A DNA stretch of 64,000 nt from Frankiaceae bacterium (GCA_016650445.1 JAENVS010000024.1:1-64000), one strand, 5' to 3'. Positions 41,829-51,197 are shown, counted from the first letter of the stretch. Program-made: numbers and translations. The notes: generated by a model from the letters alone, not told the origin.

Positions 41829-42554
41829 CTACTCGCCGCAGGGCTGGCCGGCGATCACGTACGTCGTCTCGTCGCCGTCGGTCGTGCCCGACAGCTGGCC
41901 TGAGAAGCCGGCCGACTGGTCCTGCAGCGTGAAGGTCGCCGCCTGGGAACCGTCGCCTGCCTTGACCTTCAGCGTGCCGGTGGCGACATGAGCCTTGAGC
42001 TGGCCGACAGTCGTCCCGATGCCGAACTCGTACGTCGTAACGTCGCCGACGAACGCGCTCGCCTTCGGGACCCGCGCCGGGGTGCCCTTGGGCTGCAGCG
42101 CCCACTCGTACATCGTCAGCGCCGATCCTTTCACGTCGCCGAACAGGACCACGAGCGCACCGCCGCCGTACTCCAGCGCACGCAGCTTCGTCCCCGGGCA
42201 CGTGCCGTATGCGCCGAAGCTCGAGCCGACGCCGGTGTCGAGGGTGGGTCGACCCAGCGCACGCTCGAGCGCCGGCCGAGCCTTGTCGTACGTCGTACCG
42301 AACACCAGCACCCCCGTCGGCAGGTCGATGCCGTCGCCGGTGAGGCGCGCGCGGGACGCGGCCGGGTGCGTCGGTGACGGCGTCGGCGTCGGCGAGGGGC
42401 TGGGTGACGTGGACGGCGACGGCGACGGCGACGGTGATGCGGAGGGGAGCGCGAACGTCGGTGAGGGGGAGGGCGACGGCGCGGGCGCGGACGAGCTGCC
42501 CGAGCAGCCGCTGACCGCGGCCGCGAGGAGGAGCCCCCCGAGCAGACGTCGCAT
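41829..42554 (-). CDS. lipoprotein with Pro/Ser linker
   Basis: 241 residues. Signal peptide MRRLLGGLLLAAAVSGC with a clear lipobox (VSGC, Cys17) is followed by a 45-residue Ser-Pro repeat linker, then a globular domain (DLPTGVLVFGTTYDKARPALERALG) ending with a Cys near the C-terminus that may pair with another in YGTCPG. TAGCGT lies six bases before the ATG (minus strand 42566-42561), so it may be leaderless. Family unknown; it is likely to stand on the cell surface. Confidence 0.78.
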   Translation of the reverse strand: MRRLLGGLLLAAAVSGCSGSSSAPAPSPSPSPTFALPSASPSPSPSPSTSPSPSPTPTPSPTHPAASRARLTGDGIDLPTGVLVFGTTYDKARPALERALGRPTLDTGVGSSFGAYGTCPGTKLRALEYGGGALVVLFGDVKGSALTMYEWALQPKGTPARVPKASAFVGDVTTYEFGIGTTVGQLKAHVATGTLKVKAGDGSQAATFTLQDQSAGFSGQLSGTTDGDETTYVIAGQPCGE

Positions 42555-42595
42555 GGCCGGACGCTAGCGCGGACGGTCCGGTCTGGCGGTCCGGT

Positions 42596-42614
42596 GTATC
42601 ACGCGTGATACTTT
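42596..42614 (+). promoter_or_regulatory. operator and leaderless promoter of the Phd/VapC pair
   Basis: GTATCACGCGTGATAC (42596-42611) is a perfect 16-bp palindrome. Its last bases start the -10 box TACTTT (42609-42614), which is followed by six bases and the GTG at 42621. A Phd-type dimer bound there would directly block transcription. Confidence 0.75.
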
Positions 42615-42620
42615 TGCTTT

Positions 42621-42857
42621 GTGAGCAGCGAGGTGAGCATCCGCGACCTTCGCAACCACGGGGGAGAGATCGTTGATCGCGCCGCCGGCGGCGAGCGCAT
42701 CGTCATCACGCGTTCCGGCAAGCCGGTGGCGGAGCTCCGCCCGGTCAAGCAGCCACTGACCAGCGCCCAGCTCATGCAGCGGTGGCAGCACGTGCCGCCC
42801 ATCGACGCCGAGGCGTTTCGGCGCGACGTGGACGGCCTGCTCGACCAGTCGCTGTGA
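42621..42857 (+). CDS. Phd/YefM-family antitoxin
   Basis: 78 residues. SIRDLRNHGGEIVDRAAGGERIVITRSGKPVAEL is the Phd/YefM N-terminal DNA-binding fold, complete, with a helical tail (PIDAEAFRRDVDGLLDQSL) that would bind the toxin. The GTG start is predicted leaderless. It overlaps the PIN toxin gene by four bases (GTGA). Confidence 0.92.
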   Translation: MSSEVSIRDLRNHGGEIVDRAAGGERIVITRSGKPVAELRPVKQPLTSAQLMQRWQHVPPIDAEAFRRDVDGLLDQSL

Positions 42858-43258
42858 CGCCGGAGGTCGGCGTGCTCGACACGAGTGCGGTCATCGTCCT
42901 GCACCGCCTTGCGGACCCGTCCATGCTCCCGGTGCGGCCGGTCATCTCGGCGATCACGCTCGCCGAGCTCGCCGTCGGCCCGCTCGTCGCGCGCGGCGCC
43001 GAAGCCGCGCTACGACAGCAGCGGCTGCAGCAAGCGGAGGCGGATCTCACGGTGCTGCCCTTCGACGAGGATGCCGCGCGCGCCTTCGCGACCGTCGCCG
43101 CCAGCCTTCGCCGCCGTGGTCGCAAGACGAAGGCACGGGCCTTCGACACCCTGATCGCGGCGACAGCGCTGTCGCGTGGGCTGCCTCTGTACACATGCAA
43201 CCCGGCAGACTTCGCCGGGATCGACGGGCTCGTCGTGCACGCCGTTCCACAACCCTGA
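42854..43258 (+). CDS. vapC: VapC-type PIN-domain toxin
   Basis: 134 residues from GTG 42854. The PIN acidic set is visible: Asp in GVLDTSAVI, Glu in TLAELAVG, Asp in ARAFDTLIAATAL and the last acid in NPADFAGIDG. VapC toxins are magnesium-dependent RNases that cut tRNA or rRNA. It is translationally coupled to the Phd-type antitoxin, a common mixed pairing. Confidence 0.92.
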   Translation: MTPEVGVLDTSAVIVLHRLADPSMLPVRPVISAITLAELAVGPLVARGAEAALRQQRLQQAEADLTVLPFDEDAARAFATVAASLRRRGRKTKARAFDTLIAATALSRGLPLYTCNPADFAGIDGLVVHAVPQP

Positions 43259-43397
43259 CGCCTGGGTGGCGACGTTCGGCGACGCGGTCGCTCGGTAGGG
43301 ACCGCGGCACCAGGACGAGCTGAGCACGGCTCACAAGCCGGATGGGATGGGTCCGCGCTGGCGTGATAGCCGGCCTTCTCTACGTGCCTCGCTCAGG

Positions 43398-43461
43398 CCG
43401 CCGTACGGATCAAATCGGAGCCCCTCAGGCGCGGCACGCTCCGATTTCATCCGTACGGCGG
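43398..43461. terminator. 23-bp inverted repeat between convergent genes
   Basis: Arms 43398-43420 (CCGCCGTACGGATCAAATCGG..) and 43439-43461 pair at 22 of 23 positions around an 18-base loop. The element lies in a 347-base gap (43259-43605) between vapC and a convergent receiver gene, which fits a bidirectional terminator. The length and near-perfection also fit a small mobile or REP-like element. Nothing else in the gap looks like a gene. Confidence 0.6.
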
Positions 43462-43605
43462 GCGATCCCGGCCAGGCCATGCAGAGGTGCCGCTACCGGC
43501 TCTGTCCGGTCCTGACGGAAGACAGTAGGAGCATCACCTCTTCGCGGTGTCACGGACGCGAGGACGGACGCCAGGTTGATGTCAGCGAACAGCGCGCAAA
43601 GGCGC

Positions 43606-44019
43606 TCAGCCTCTCGCCGTGATCAGGTCGCCGATGATGGTGGGGAGGTTTTCCAGTTCGCTCTTGGAGACGCACGCGGTCACCCCGAGCCGCTTCGCTG
43701 CTTCGTGGACGCTGTCGTCGAGGTAAGCGCTGTACAGGACGATCAACTGGTCGGGTGACTGAGCCAGCATCTGCGCCGCCGCTTCCAATCCGGTGAGCTT
43801 GGGCATCATGTTGTCGATCAGGACGACCGTTGGGATCGGAGGTGCACCGAGGGCCAGGAACTTCGCGACCGCGTCGTGACCGTCGATGGCCTCGTCGGCG
43901 ACCTGGAAGCCTGCGCTTTCGAGGTAGTGCCTCGCAAGAAACCGCATGTCGGGCACGTCGTCGACGATGAGGATCGTGATCGGCGGCGTGCCGCCAGGAG
44001 GTTCAGGCTCGGTCACCAC
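43606..44019 (-). CDS. single-domain response regulator
   Basis: 137 residues consisting of one receiver domain: ITILIVDDVPDMRFLAR (acid pair at 20-21), phosphoacceptor Asp69 in VLIDNMMP and Lys in ACVSKSEL. There is no output domain and no kinase gene beside it. It may work like CheY/Spo0F in a phosphorelay or bind another protein. The start is one of two adjacent GTG codons. Confidence 0.85.
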   Translation of the reverse strand: MVTEPEPPGGTPPITILIVDDVPDMRFLARHYLESAGFQVADEAIDGHDAVAKFLALGAPPIPTVVLIDNMMPKLTGLEAAAQMLAQSPDQLIVLYSAYLDDSVHEAAKRLGVTACVSKSELENLPTIIGDLITARG

Positions 44020-44260
44020 CGCAGCCTAGAGCGAAGCGGCAAGAGAGGTGCCGTCCGCACGTCGCCCCTGAGGCTATGTGCCGCTACTGGCCCGCCATGG
44101 GACCCATGCATCCGGCTTGTTAGCCGTACTCCGCCCGGCCTGACCGAACCGGCGCGAGCGGAAATGTGTTGTGCCGCAGCCGGGCTGTCCACAGGGCGGA
44201 GTGTCGGAACGCTTTCTGTCGCACGCCCTGCCTAGCCTGCCCGCAGGAGGTGACGGCCGG

Positions 44261-45532
44261 ATGGGTGTCAACAACAAGCAGCGCCGGGCGACGAGGAAGA
44301 AGGCAAGGCGCGCGCACCGGGAGGTCCGACCGCCTGAGGCACCCGGTCGGTTCATCCCCGAGATGACCCCGGACCTCGTGCGCTCGTGTCTGCTCGAGGT
44401 GCTGCGCGACGTGGGGGATGACTCCACGGCAGCCGCCCGATGGGGGGCGCTGCTGCTGCGGGCCGACGGGCCGGTCCCGCCGGGCCTCGCGCGCTCAGGG
44501 CTCCGCCACCTGCTCACCGAGCTGGTGCGCAACGTCGTGCGCAACGGCTGGAGCCCGAGCGACCTCGCGCAGATCACGCTGAGGCGTGCCGGCGAGCCGC
44601 ACGTCCCGGCCATGCTGGCCGTGCTCCATGAGGAGACCGGGCGTCACCCTGCGGAGACCGTCGATGCCGGCTGGCGTGAAGAGCTGATGTCGTGGGGCTC
44701 GCCTCGCGTCCTGGACCTGGGCGTGGCCGACGATGTCCAGCTTGCTCTCGAGCTGGGCAGCACCTTGGTTCAGCTCCCCGCGATTCCCGAGCTGCGGCCT
44801 CCACCCGGGGCCACGCCGCGGAGCCGATCTGGCGCGTCCGGTGACCCGAAGCTGCTCGCTCGCGTGCGCGCGCTGCTCGCGAAGGCTGAGTCCACGGAGT
44901 TCCCGGAGGAGGCCGAGCTGCTGTCGGCCAAGGCTCAGGAGCTGGTCAGCCGGCATGCGCTCGAGCAGCTGCTGGCGGCGGATGACGACACTTCCGACGA
45001 TCCGACCGCGGCGCGACGCCTGTGGCTCGAGGCGCCGTACGTGCTCGCCAAGGGGTTGCTCGTCGCTGCCGTCGCCGATGCCAACCGCTGTCGATCGGTG
45101 ATGTCGCAGGGTCTCGGCTGTTGCACCGTCGTCGGCCGGCCGGGTGACCTCGCCGCCGTCGACGTCCTCGTCACGTCGCTGCTGGTGCAGGCGCACGCGG
45201 CGATGCTGCGCTCCGGTCGGCAGACCGACACCTCCGGGACATCGCGCACCAAGTCGTTTCGCCAGTCGTTCCTGGTGTCCTACGCGTCCCGAATCCGAGA
45301 GCGCCTGCATGACGCCGCCGACCACGCGGTGCGCAGCACGGGGCGATCCGGCGAGCTCGTGCCCGTTCTCGCAAGGCAGGCGGAGCAGCTCGATTCCGCC
45401 TGCCAGGCGATGTTCCCGCGTCTGGTGAGCCGCGAGGCGAGGATTGGCAACTACCAGGGCTGGGCTGCCGGCCGGGCCGCAGCCGACCAGGCCCGGCTCG
45501 ACACCGATCTCCCTCTCACGGCGGCTGGCTGA
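44261..45532 (+). CDS. DUF2786 domain protein
   Basis: 423 residues. The ATG at 44261 has AGGAGG ten bases upstream. The start is very basic (NNKQRRATRKKARRAHREVR). The DUF2786 motif lies in the middle (LLARVRALLAKAESTEFPEEAELLSAKAQEL), followed by an alpha/beta domain with RRLWLEAPYVLAKGLLVAAV. The C-terminal third is helical. The family is widespread in actinomycetes and some phages with unproven function; a zinc-peptidase- or nuclease-like role has been suspected. No partner genes. Confidence 0.8.
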   Translation: MGVNNKQRRATRKKARRAHREVRPPEAPGRFIPEMTPDLVRSCLLEVLRDVGDDSTAAARWGALLLRADGPVPPGLARSGLRHLLTELVRNVVRNGWSPSDLAQITLRRAGEPHVPAMLAVLHEETGRHPAETVDAGWREELMSWGSPRVLDLGVADDVQLALELGSTLVQLPAIPELRPPPGATPRSRSGASGDPKLLARVRALLAKAESTEFPEEAELLSAKAQELVSRHALEQLLAADDDTSDDPTAARRLWLEAPYVLAKGLLVAAVADANRCRSVMSQGLGCCTVVGRPGDLAAVDVLVTSLLVQAHAAMLRSGRQTDTSGTSRTKSFRQSFLVSYASRIRERLHDAADHAVRSTGRSGELVPVLARQAEQLDSACQAMFPRLVSREARIGNYQGWAAGRAAADQARLDTDLPLTAAG

Positions 45533-45566
45533 CGGGCCGAGGCTTGCCACTGCTCGGCCGCGACGC

Positions 45567-46715
45567 TCAGGGCAGCGGAGTTGCGCCGGCCAACGCGAGC
45601 AGCTCGGTGCTCACGAACAGTGCCGCCGGCCGGCCGCGGCCCTCTGGCGGTTCGGTGCCGTACGCCGTGAGCACACCGGCGGCCGTGAGAGTCCGAAGCG
45701 CGTCGAGGGCCGCCTTCGGCGTCTGATCGAGCTCGTCCGCGACGACGCGGGCCGTCAGGACGAGGTGGCGGGGGAGCAGCTCGAGCACCGCCCACGCCGA
45801 GGCGTCGCTGCGCAATGCCCGACCCTCTCCGTACGACGCGAGCGTCGTCCGCCAACGCGCGCGTAGCGCCGCCACCTCGTCGACGAGTGCCTCCTGTGCG
45901 CGACCGGCCGTCGTGACTGCGTCGGCGAACCAGCGGATCCACGGACCGTGCGCGCCCAACCGGAACTGCGTGAGCCCCGCCGTGTAGCCGCCGACATCCG
46001 CAGCGATCGCGGTGCTCACCGGCGGCGGCGTCAGCAGGCCGAGCCGTCGGGTCAGCAGCCAGGCGACCAGGACGCGGCCGATCCTGCCGTTGCCGTCCGC
46101 GAACGGGTGGATGCACTCGAACTGCGCATGCGCCACGGCGGCCTGGGCCACGGGGTCGACGTCGGTGCGGTTGGCGTAGCGGACGAGGTCGGCCACGAGC
46201 GGCCGCAGCCGGTCGGGCGGAGGGGTGACGAGGTGAGCGTCGAGCGGGCTCGTGCCGCCGATCCAGCCCTGCTCCTCGCGGAGCCTGCCGACGTACCGGC
46301 CTGGTGTCGGGCTGCCTGCCATCAGTATTCGATGCCACGCGCACAGGCGAGCCAGCGACAGCCGTCGGTCGGCGGACTCGACCGCATCGGTGGTGGCCGT
46401 GAGGTTCGCCGCCACCCAGCCGGCAGCCGTCGTACCACCCGTCCGCTCGGCGAGCACGACATCGACGACAGGAGCGTGAACCCCTTCGATGTACGACGAC
46501 GCCACGCCGTCCGAGCGCAGCAGCAGCCGGGCCAGCGGCGCGTAGTCCTCGGGCAGGGCGGCGGCGCTGTGGGAGACCTCCGCGATCGCGGTGGCGGTGC
46601 GCGCGGCGGTGGCCGCGTCGAGGTCCAGGGTGCGGTCGACGAGCAACGCCGGCACGAACGCCCGAACCCGTCGTCCGCGCCAGACGACGGGCACTTCGGT
46701 GCCGGCGGGCGTCAT
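45567..46715 (-). CDS. class II Fic-family AMP transferase
   Basis: 382 residues with GGAGG before the ATG. The Fic core motif [12 protein letters not shown] is complete, with the flap upstream. SSYIEGV in the N-terminal helix matches the inhibitory (S/T)xxxE(G/N) motif, so the protein carries its own brake (class II). A C-terminal winged helix ([21 protein letters not shown]) may bind DNA. It probably transfers AMP to a protein target. The upstream sequence has CTTA..TAAG dyad symmetry at 46735-46753. Confidence 0.92.
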   Translation of the reverse strand: MTPAGTEVPVVWRGRRVRAFVPALLVDRTLDLDAATAARTATAIAEVSHSAAALPEDYAPLARLLLRSDGVASSYIEGVHAPVVDVVLAERTGGTTAAGWVAANLTATTDAVESADRRLSLARLCAWHRILMAGSPTPGRYVGRLREEQGWIGGTSPLDAHLVTPPPDRLRPLVADLVRYANRTDVDPVAQAAVAHAQFECIHPFADGNGRIGRVLVAWLLTRRLGLLTPPPVSTAIAADVGGYTAGLTQFRLGAHGPWIRWFADAVTTAGRAQEALVDEVAALRARWRTTLASYGEGRALRSDASAWAVLELLPRHLVLTARVVADELDQTPKAALDALRTLTAAGVLTAYGTEPPEGRGRPAALFVSTELLALAGATPLP

Positions 46716-46777
46716 CGTGCCTCCGCGATTATCTTACCGCTAGACGCTAAGTGGTGGATAAATCGTGGACGATGGTG

Positions 46778-47197
46778 CTACGGCACGGAGCCGGGAGGCA
46801 CGATCCACTCGGTTGGTTGTCCGGTGATGCTGGCGATGACATCGAAATCGCGGTCGTAGTGCAGCAGTCGCACGCGGTGCCGCTCCGCCGTGGCAGCCAG
46901 CAGCAGGTCCTGAATGCCGACGGCGCGGGTGCGGCCGGTGCGGGCGAGCTCAGCCTGCACGTCGCGGGCGCGGTCCCAGTCGACCTGCTCGATGTCCAGC
47001 TGCTCGAAGCCGGCTCGCTCGCGTCTCACGTCGACGTACTCACGATGGGTGCGGGTGCTGAAGAGGACCTCGAGGTCGACGAGGGTGCATGAGGCGACCA
47101 GGCCCTTTTCGATCAGCTTGCCGAGGCGTTGGTTCACCGTCGGTAGCTTCAGCCGGGTGATGGCGCTTGTGTCCGCGACGTAGTGCGCTACCGCCAC
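46778..47197 (-). CDS. vapC: VapC-type PIN toxin
   Basis: 139 residues. ADTSAITRLK, DLEVLF, GIQDLLLAATA and HYDRDFDVIA give the four PIN acids. It overlaps the VapB gene by ten bases and follows it, so the pair is a standard VapBC RNase module. The residue set is complete and the protein is likely active. Confidence 0.93.
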   Translation of the reverse strand: MAVAHYVADTSAITRLKLPTVNQRLGKLIEKGLVASCTLVDLEVLFSTRTHREYVDVRRERAGFEQLDIEQVDWDRARDVQAELARTGRTRAVGIQDLLLAATAERHRVRLLHYDRDFDVIASITGQPTEWIVPPGSVP

Positions 47198-47394
47198 GCC
47201 GCGGCCATGACGTCCGGGTCACCTAGGTCGGGAAGGCCGCCCGCAGCGACGCGCGCGACGAACTGCCGGCGAAGGGCTGCGGCAGAAGCGTCGCTGAGCG
47301 CACGGTTCACGGTGTCCTTGATGGTGCGCGTGCCGAGTGCGGTCCGAGCGGCAGCGAGCACGTCGTCGTCGATGTCAACCAGCCTCTTCGTCAT
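47188..47394 (-). CDS. vapB: VapB-type antitoxin
   Basis: 68 residues. TKRLVDIDDDVLAAARTALGTRTIKDTVNRAL is the VapB ribbon-helix-helix start (VapB_antitoxin family). The C-terminal stretch DLGDPDVMAAAWR is the toxin-binding tail. The ATG follows TATACT by six bases, so it should be leaderless. Confidence 0.93.
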   Translation of the reverse strand: MTKRLVDIDDDVLAAARTALGTRTIKDTVNRALSDASAAALRRQFVARVAAGGLPDLGDPDVMAAAWR

Positions 47395-47400
47395 GCGAGA

Positions 47401-47432
47401 AGTATATATGGACGGCCGACTTCTAGATATAC
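47401..47432 (-). promoter_or_regulatory. vapBC promoter with dyad symmetry
   Basis: TATACT on the minus strand (47406-47401) is the -10 box, six bases from ATG 47394. GTATAT (47402-47407) and ATATAC (47427-47432), nested with AGAAG/CTTCT, form an inverted repeat around it and may be the VapBC operator. Confidence 0.6.
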
Positions 47433-47448
47433 GCCGTCGCGAGCGGCG

Positions 47449-48372
47449 TCAACGGGCCCATCTGCTGGGTTGGATGACGTTGTCGTACGCGGGCAAGTCG
47501 CCGTACCTGTCGTAGTTCTCGTAGTCGGAGCGCTCCCGAGGCACCACGCGATCGGCTGCGGCACCGAGGAGCATCGCGACGTACTGGGGCAGGCGGTCGC
47601 CGAGCAGCTCGGCGCGGCGGGACAGCTCGCGATGCACGCGTTCGGGCAGCGGAACCTGCAGGACCTGGTCACTGCCGAGCTCCCCGTACGGCGGTCCCTC
47701 TTCCTGCGGCAGGAGGTGCTCCGGAAGCGGCAGCAGCTCGCTCAACGGCGGCACCGGTGAGCTGAACAGTGCGGGGTCCTCGACAAGGGCGCTGAGCACG
47801 ACCGCTGTCAGCGGCGGCGCCGAACGGTACGGCCAGCTGCCGGTGTGCCGTGCCAATGCGTGAGCCGCCAAGAAGCGACGCACGTCGTGGACGCGGGACG
47901 AGTCCGCGGCCGGCACGTCGTCGGCCGCGCCGACCGCCAAGGCCTTGCCGTCCCAGCGCAGCGCCAGTAGCCCGCCCGCATCGACGTCGGGCAACCACCC
48001 TGCCGGGCCGACCCAGGTCGGGGTGGTGCCGGCACCGGCCCGGACGTTCCCGCCGGCCTGCAGTAGCAGGTTGGCGGCGCCGAGCGCAAGGAGCGGATCG
48101 ACATCGCGGTTGAGCCAGAGCACCCCGTCGCGCGGCGAGCGTCGTGGCCTCGTTGTGAACACGCAGCCCGCGAGCAGCCGAGCGGCGGTGTCGTAGCGGC
48201 CGTCAGGGCGTAACACGAACCGCGAGGAGTCGGACAGCGCACTGCGCAGTGACCCTGGTGTGCGTGCCCGTGTCACCTCGCGTTCGAGGGCAAGCGTGTG
48301 CAACTGATCGAGGGTGAGCGGTCCGTGGGCCAGCACGAACTCGGCGGCGGCGGTGGCGAAGGAGGCAGACAT
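47449..48372 (-). CDS. hypothetical protein with RHH-like C-terminus
   Basis: 307 residues from ATG 48372. The N-terminus (FVLAHGPLTLDQLHTLALERE) resembles a winged helix. The centre is Ala/Leu-rich with one Trp-Pro motif. The segment QVLQVPLPERVHRELSRRAEL.. has the strand-helix-helix look of a ribbon-helix-helix domain. It could be a regulator but I do not recognise the family. It is divergent from a Uma2 remnant and lies upstream of vapBC on the same strand. Confidence 0.6.
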   Translation of the reverse strand: MSASFATAAAEFVLAHGPLTLDQLHTLALEREVTRARTPGSLRSALSDSSRFVLRPDGRYDTAARLLAGCVFTTRPRRSPRDGVLWLNRDVDPLLALGAANLLLQAGGNVRAGAGTTPTWVGPAGWLPDVDAGGLLALRWDGKALAVGAADDVPAADSSRVHDVRRFLAAHALARHTGSWPYRSAPPLTAVVLSALVEDPALFSSPVPPLSELLPLPEHLLPQEEGPPYGELGSDQVLQVPLPERVHRELSRRAELLGDRLPQYVAMLLGAAADRVVPRERSDYENYDRYGDLPAYDNVIQPSRWAR

Positions 48373-48433
48373 GGCGACGACGATGGCCGTCGTTGTGGTC
48401 GGCCGTCGTGCGTCGTCCACAAGCCGTGCAGCC

Positions 48434-48580
48434 GTCCACATCTTTGCGCCGGATGCTGTCAACGTCGCGCGCGGCCAACATGGTGGGCCGGCCGTGGAGA
48501 TCGTCAGCCCGTCGAGCCGGCGTAACGATCGATTGGGCAAACCGGCGGAGGTAGCGCGTCGCAGCGCATGCCGCTGTTAG
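48434..48580 (+). pseudogene. Uma2-family gene remnant
   Basis: About 48 codons matching the middle of Uma2 proteins: VHIFAPDAVNVARG, then PAVEIVSPSSRRNDRLGKPAE, including the conserved Glu and SPSxR. The frame then breaks (VARRSACRC, stop). There is no start and neither end is present. This is the third Uma2 sequence in the window and the most decayed. Confidence 0.6.
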
Positions 48581-49053
48581 TCCCACCAGAGGCCGATGAC
48601 GGGGGCCGGAGCGGACGCGTCGATGAGGTCGCGTCCGTTGCCCGTCCAGCTCGCCTCCTGGGCGTCCCAGGTGCGCCAGCCCTCGGCGAGAGCCAGTGCC
48701 AGGACTTCTTCGCCGAACTCGGGCTCCGGCCAGTCGCGGGCGACGGAGCGGGCGAGGTCGGAGCCATGCTCCCCCGGCACGCAGACCGCATCGACGCGGA
48801 GTCGAACCGGCAGCTCGTCGTCGGTTCCGACGGATCCGCTCAGCGTGCCGCCGAAGCGAGACGCCATCTCCACCAGCCACTCTGCCGGCGGCTGACCGTT
48901 GGGACGACTGGTTCGAAAGAACGGATCGACAACAGCGAGCGCCGCACGGACGACCGCGGGCGGCGCGTCATGGAAGCGAAAGAAGTTGGGCACTTCGAGG
49001 CCCGGCGTGACATACGGACCGAACAGCGTCCGTAGATCGGGGCGCTCCTCCAT
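48577..49053 (-). CDS. 158-residue hypothetical protein
   Basis: Acidic soluble protein, EERPDLRTLFGPYVTPGLEV at the start and ALAEGWRTWDAQEASWTGNG towards the end. It contains no motif I know. It may share a transcript with the next minus-strand genes, though 34 bases separate them. Function unknown. Confidence 0.6.
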   Translation of the reverse strand: MEERPDLRTLFGPYVTPGLEVPNFFRFHDAPPAVVRAALAVVDPFFRTSRPNGQPPAEWLVEMASRFGGTLSGSVGTDDELPVRLRVDAVCVPGEHGSDLARSVARDWPEPEFGEEVLALALAEGWRTWDAQEASWTGNGRDLIDASAPAPVIGLWWD

Positions 49054-49087
49054 CGAGCCAGGATGGCATGCGAAGGGGCGTTGCCGC

Positions 49088-49468
49088 CTAGGTGTGGTTG
49101 TAGAACTCGACCTGCCAGCGCCACTCGGTCCTATCCTCGGCGTGCCACCACGTCGTCAGCACGCCCGTCTCGCCGCCGGGCAGGATGACGAGCCGGCCGA
49201 TGTCGTCGTCGTTCGGCCAACCGTCCTCGAGCGTGATGCGGTCGCCGCGACGCACGAGGTAGGACATCGGGCCTTCCTCATGCCGTTCGAGTCCCTCGCC
49301 GCGGGCGATCGTCGTACCGCTCTCGTCGGTGACGATCACCTCCAGCGTCGGCGGCGCGGCGTGCACGAGCACGCGCTCGCCCGCGTCGTCCGGATCCAGG
49401 TTGGTCCGCGCGAAGGGAAGTCCCGCTGCCCCGGCGTCGGGGAACAGCAGCAGCCATGTCTCGGTCAC
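49088..49468 (-). CDS. 126-residue hypothetical protein
   Basis: TETWLLLFPDAGAAGLPFARTN, then ITLEDGWPNDDDIGRLVILPGGETGVLTTWWHAEDRTEWRW is a small beta-rich protein with a Trp/acidic C-terminus. Similar short proteins are common in actinomycetes and have no assigned role. GTG start at 49468, 15 bases behind the alcohol dehydrogenase stop, so it is probably cotranscribed with it. Confidence 0.65.
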   Translation of the reverse strand: MTETWLLLFPDAGAAGLPFARTNLDPDDAGERVLVHAAPPTLEVIVTDESGTTIARGEGLERHEEGPMSYLVRRGDRITLEDGWPNDDDIGRLVILPGGETGVLTTWWHAEDRTEWRWQVEFYNHT

Positions 49469-49483
49469 AGGTCGTGTTTGAGG

Positions 49484-50527
49484 TCAGAACGTCGCGGTGT
49501 CGATGACGAACCGGTAGCGGACATCGCTGGCGACGACACGGTCCCAGGCCTCATCGATCTGCTCGGCACCGATCGTCTCGATCGTCGCGCCGAGGTTGTG
49601 CTCCGCGCAGAAGTCGAGCATCTCCTGGGTCTCCGGGATGCCGCCGATGCCGGAGCCGGCCCAGCTGCGGCGTTGGCCCATCAGCGCGAAGACCGGCACC
49701 TCGAGCGGCTCGGACGGCGCACCGACGTTGACCATGGTGCCGTCGAGGCGGAGCATCGACAGGTACTTCACCATCGGCAGCGTCGCCGACACCGTGTTGA
49801 CGATCAGGTCGAACGAGTTGCGCAGCTGCTTGAACGTCGCCGGGTCGTTCGTCGCGTAGTAGCTCGTCGCCCCGAAGGCGAGCCCGTCATCCTGCTTCGA
49901 CAGCGACTGCGACACGACGCTGACCTCCGCGCCCATCGCCGCGGCGATCTTCACGCCCATGTGCCCGAGGCCACCCATGCCGACGATGGCGACCTTCTTG
50001 CCGGGGCCGGCCTTCCAGTGGTTCAGCGGCGAGTACATCGTGATGCCGGCGCACAGCAGCGGCGCGGCCACGTCGAGAGACAGCGCGGCCGGGATGCGGA
50101 GGACGAAGTCCTCGGTGACGACGACCTCCTTGCTGTAGCCGCCGTACGTCGGGGTGCCGTCGACGTCGATCGAGTTGTACGTGCCGACGGCCTTGCCGAG
50201 GCAGTACTGCTCGAGCCCGCGCTTGCAGTTGTCGCACTCGCGACAGGAGTTGACCAGGCACCCGACACCGACGCGGTCGCCGACGGCGTACGTGCTGACG
50301 TCCGAGCCGACCTCGGCAACGACGCCGGCGATCTCGTGGCCGGGCACGAGCGGGTACATCGCCTCGCCCCACTCGTCGCGACCGGTGTGGATGTCGGAGT
50401 GGCAGATGCCGGCGTACGCGATGTCGATCCGGACGTCCTTGGGGCCGACGTCGCGGCGCTGGATCGTCGTCTTCTCGAACGGCGCCTTGGCGGCGGGGGC
50501 GGCGTAGGCGGTGACGGTGGTGGTCAT
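49484..50527 (-). CDS. zinc-dependent NADP(H) alcohol dehydrogenase
   Basis: 347 residues from ATG 50527. Catalytic zinc ligands are in GICHSDIH and PGHEIAGVV. The structural zinc site is [15 protein letters not shown]. The nucleotide loop [11 protein letters not shown] is of the NADP-preferring cinnamyl-alcohol-dehydrogenase/YahK-AdhC group. It interconverts aldehydes and alcohols, probably with broad specificity. In-frame codons before 50527 are not conserved. Confidence 0.93.
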   Translation of the reverse strand: MTTTVTAYAAPAAKAPFEKTTIQRRDVGPKDVRIDIAYAGICHSDIHTGRDEWGEAMYPLVPGHEIAGVVAEVGSDVSTYAVGDRVGVGCLVNSCRECDNCKRGLEQYCLGKAVGTYNSIDVDGTPTYGGYSKEVVVTEDFVLRIPAALSLDVAAPLLCAGITMYSPLNHWKAGPGKKVAIVGMGGLGHMGVKIAAAMGAEVSVVSQSLSKQDDGLAFGATSYYATNDPATFKQLRNSFDLIVNTVSATLPMVKYLSMLRLDGTMVNVGAPSEPLEVPVFALMGQRRSWAGSGIGGIPETQEMLDFCAEHNLGATIETIGAEQIDEAWDRVVASDVRYRFVIDTATF

Positions 50528-50597
50528 GACCTCAGCATCCCCCGGCGCAAGAGCCGGCGGCAACGAGGGTCTGTGTCGATGCCGGAAAGCGAGCCGG

Positions 50598-51197
50598 CTA
50601 CGAGGGCAGGTCGATGAAGACGATGTCGCGTTCGCTGCGCTCGCGGATGGTCACCGGCATCTTCCCGCTGCGCTGCCGCTCTTCGGCCATGGCCAAGGCC
50701 TTGCTCCTCGAGTCGGCGTCTGCCCAGGTCGTCCCGACGATGGCGTCACCGGTCTCGCGGTTCACCATCTGGCGGTACGCCTGGAACCCGGGTGCCGACG
50801 TGATCTGGGGGGCGACCTCGCGGCCGAACTCGGCGATGATCTCGTCGACCTTGGCGGCGTCCATGCTGACCCGGGTGACGAGGAGCTTCGAGCCGATCGT
50901 CGGCATCGCTGCGAACGCGCCGCCGACCTCTTCGAAGTACTCGACGTTGACGTGGCCGCCGATCACCTTGTGGCCCTCGTCCCGCACCTTCAACAGCGCG
51001 CTTTCGCTCGCGTCGCGGTCGGCCTCGCTCTCCCACAGGGTGAGTACGGCGAAGACACCGGCGGACCGGTCGGCGCTGGCCGTCGTGCCGCGCCACCCCC
51101 GCTGGCTGTGCAGCACCGGCGTGACGACGTCGCGGACGAACGCGATGCCGCTGTCGAGGTCCTTCGCGTCCGTGAAGCTGACGATCCGAGTGAACAT
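50598..51197 (-). CDS. dimeric alpha-beta barrel (ABM-like) protein
   Basis: 199 residues containing two related halves: [22 protein letters not shown].. with [19 protein letters not shown], and a second [19 protein letters not shown].. with [19 protein letters not shown]. This matches fused antibiotic-biosynthesis-monooxygenase-type ferredoxin-like domains. Such proteins are small monooxygenases or ligand binders; no cofactor site is visible. Confidence 0.7.
   Translation of the reverse strand: MFTRIVSFTDAKDLDSGIAFVRDVVTPVLHSQRGWRGTTASADRSAGVFAVLTLWESEADRDASESALLKVRDEGHKVIGGHVNVEYFEEVGGAFAAMPTIGSKLLVTRVSMDAAKVDEIIAEFGREVAPQITSAPGFQAYRQMVNRETGDAIVGTTWADADSRSKALAMAEERQRSGKMPVTIRERSERDIVFIDLPS

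Noticed and set aside
43347-43622. 91-codon plus-strand frame in the gap after vapC
   Set aside because: It runs through the 23-bp hairpin, has no ribosome site and has no coding-like third-position bias.
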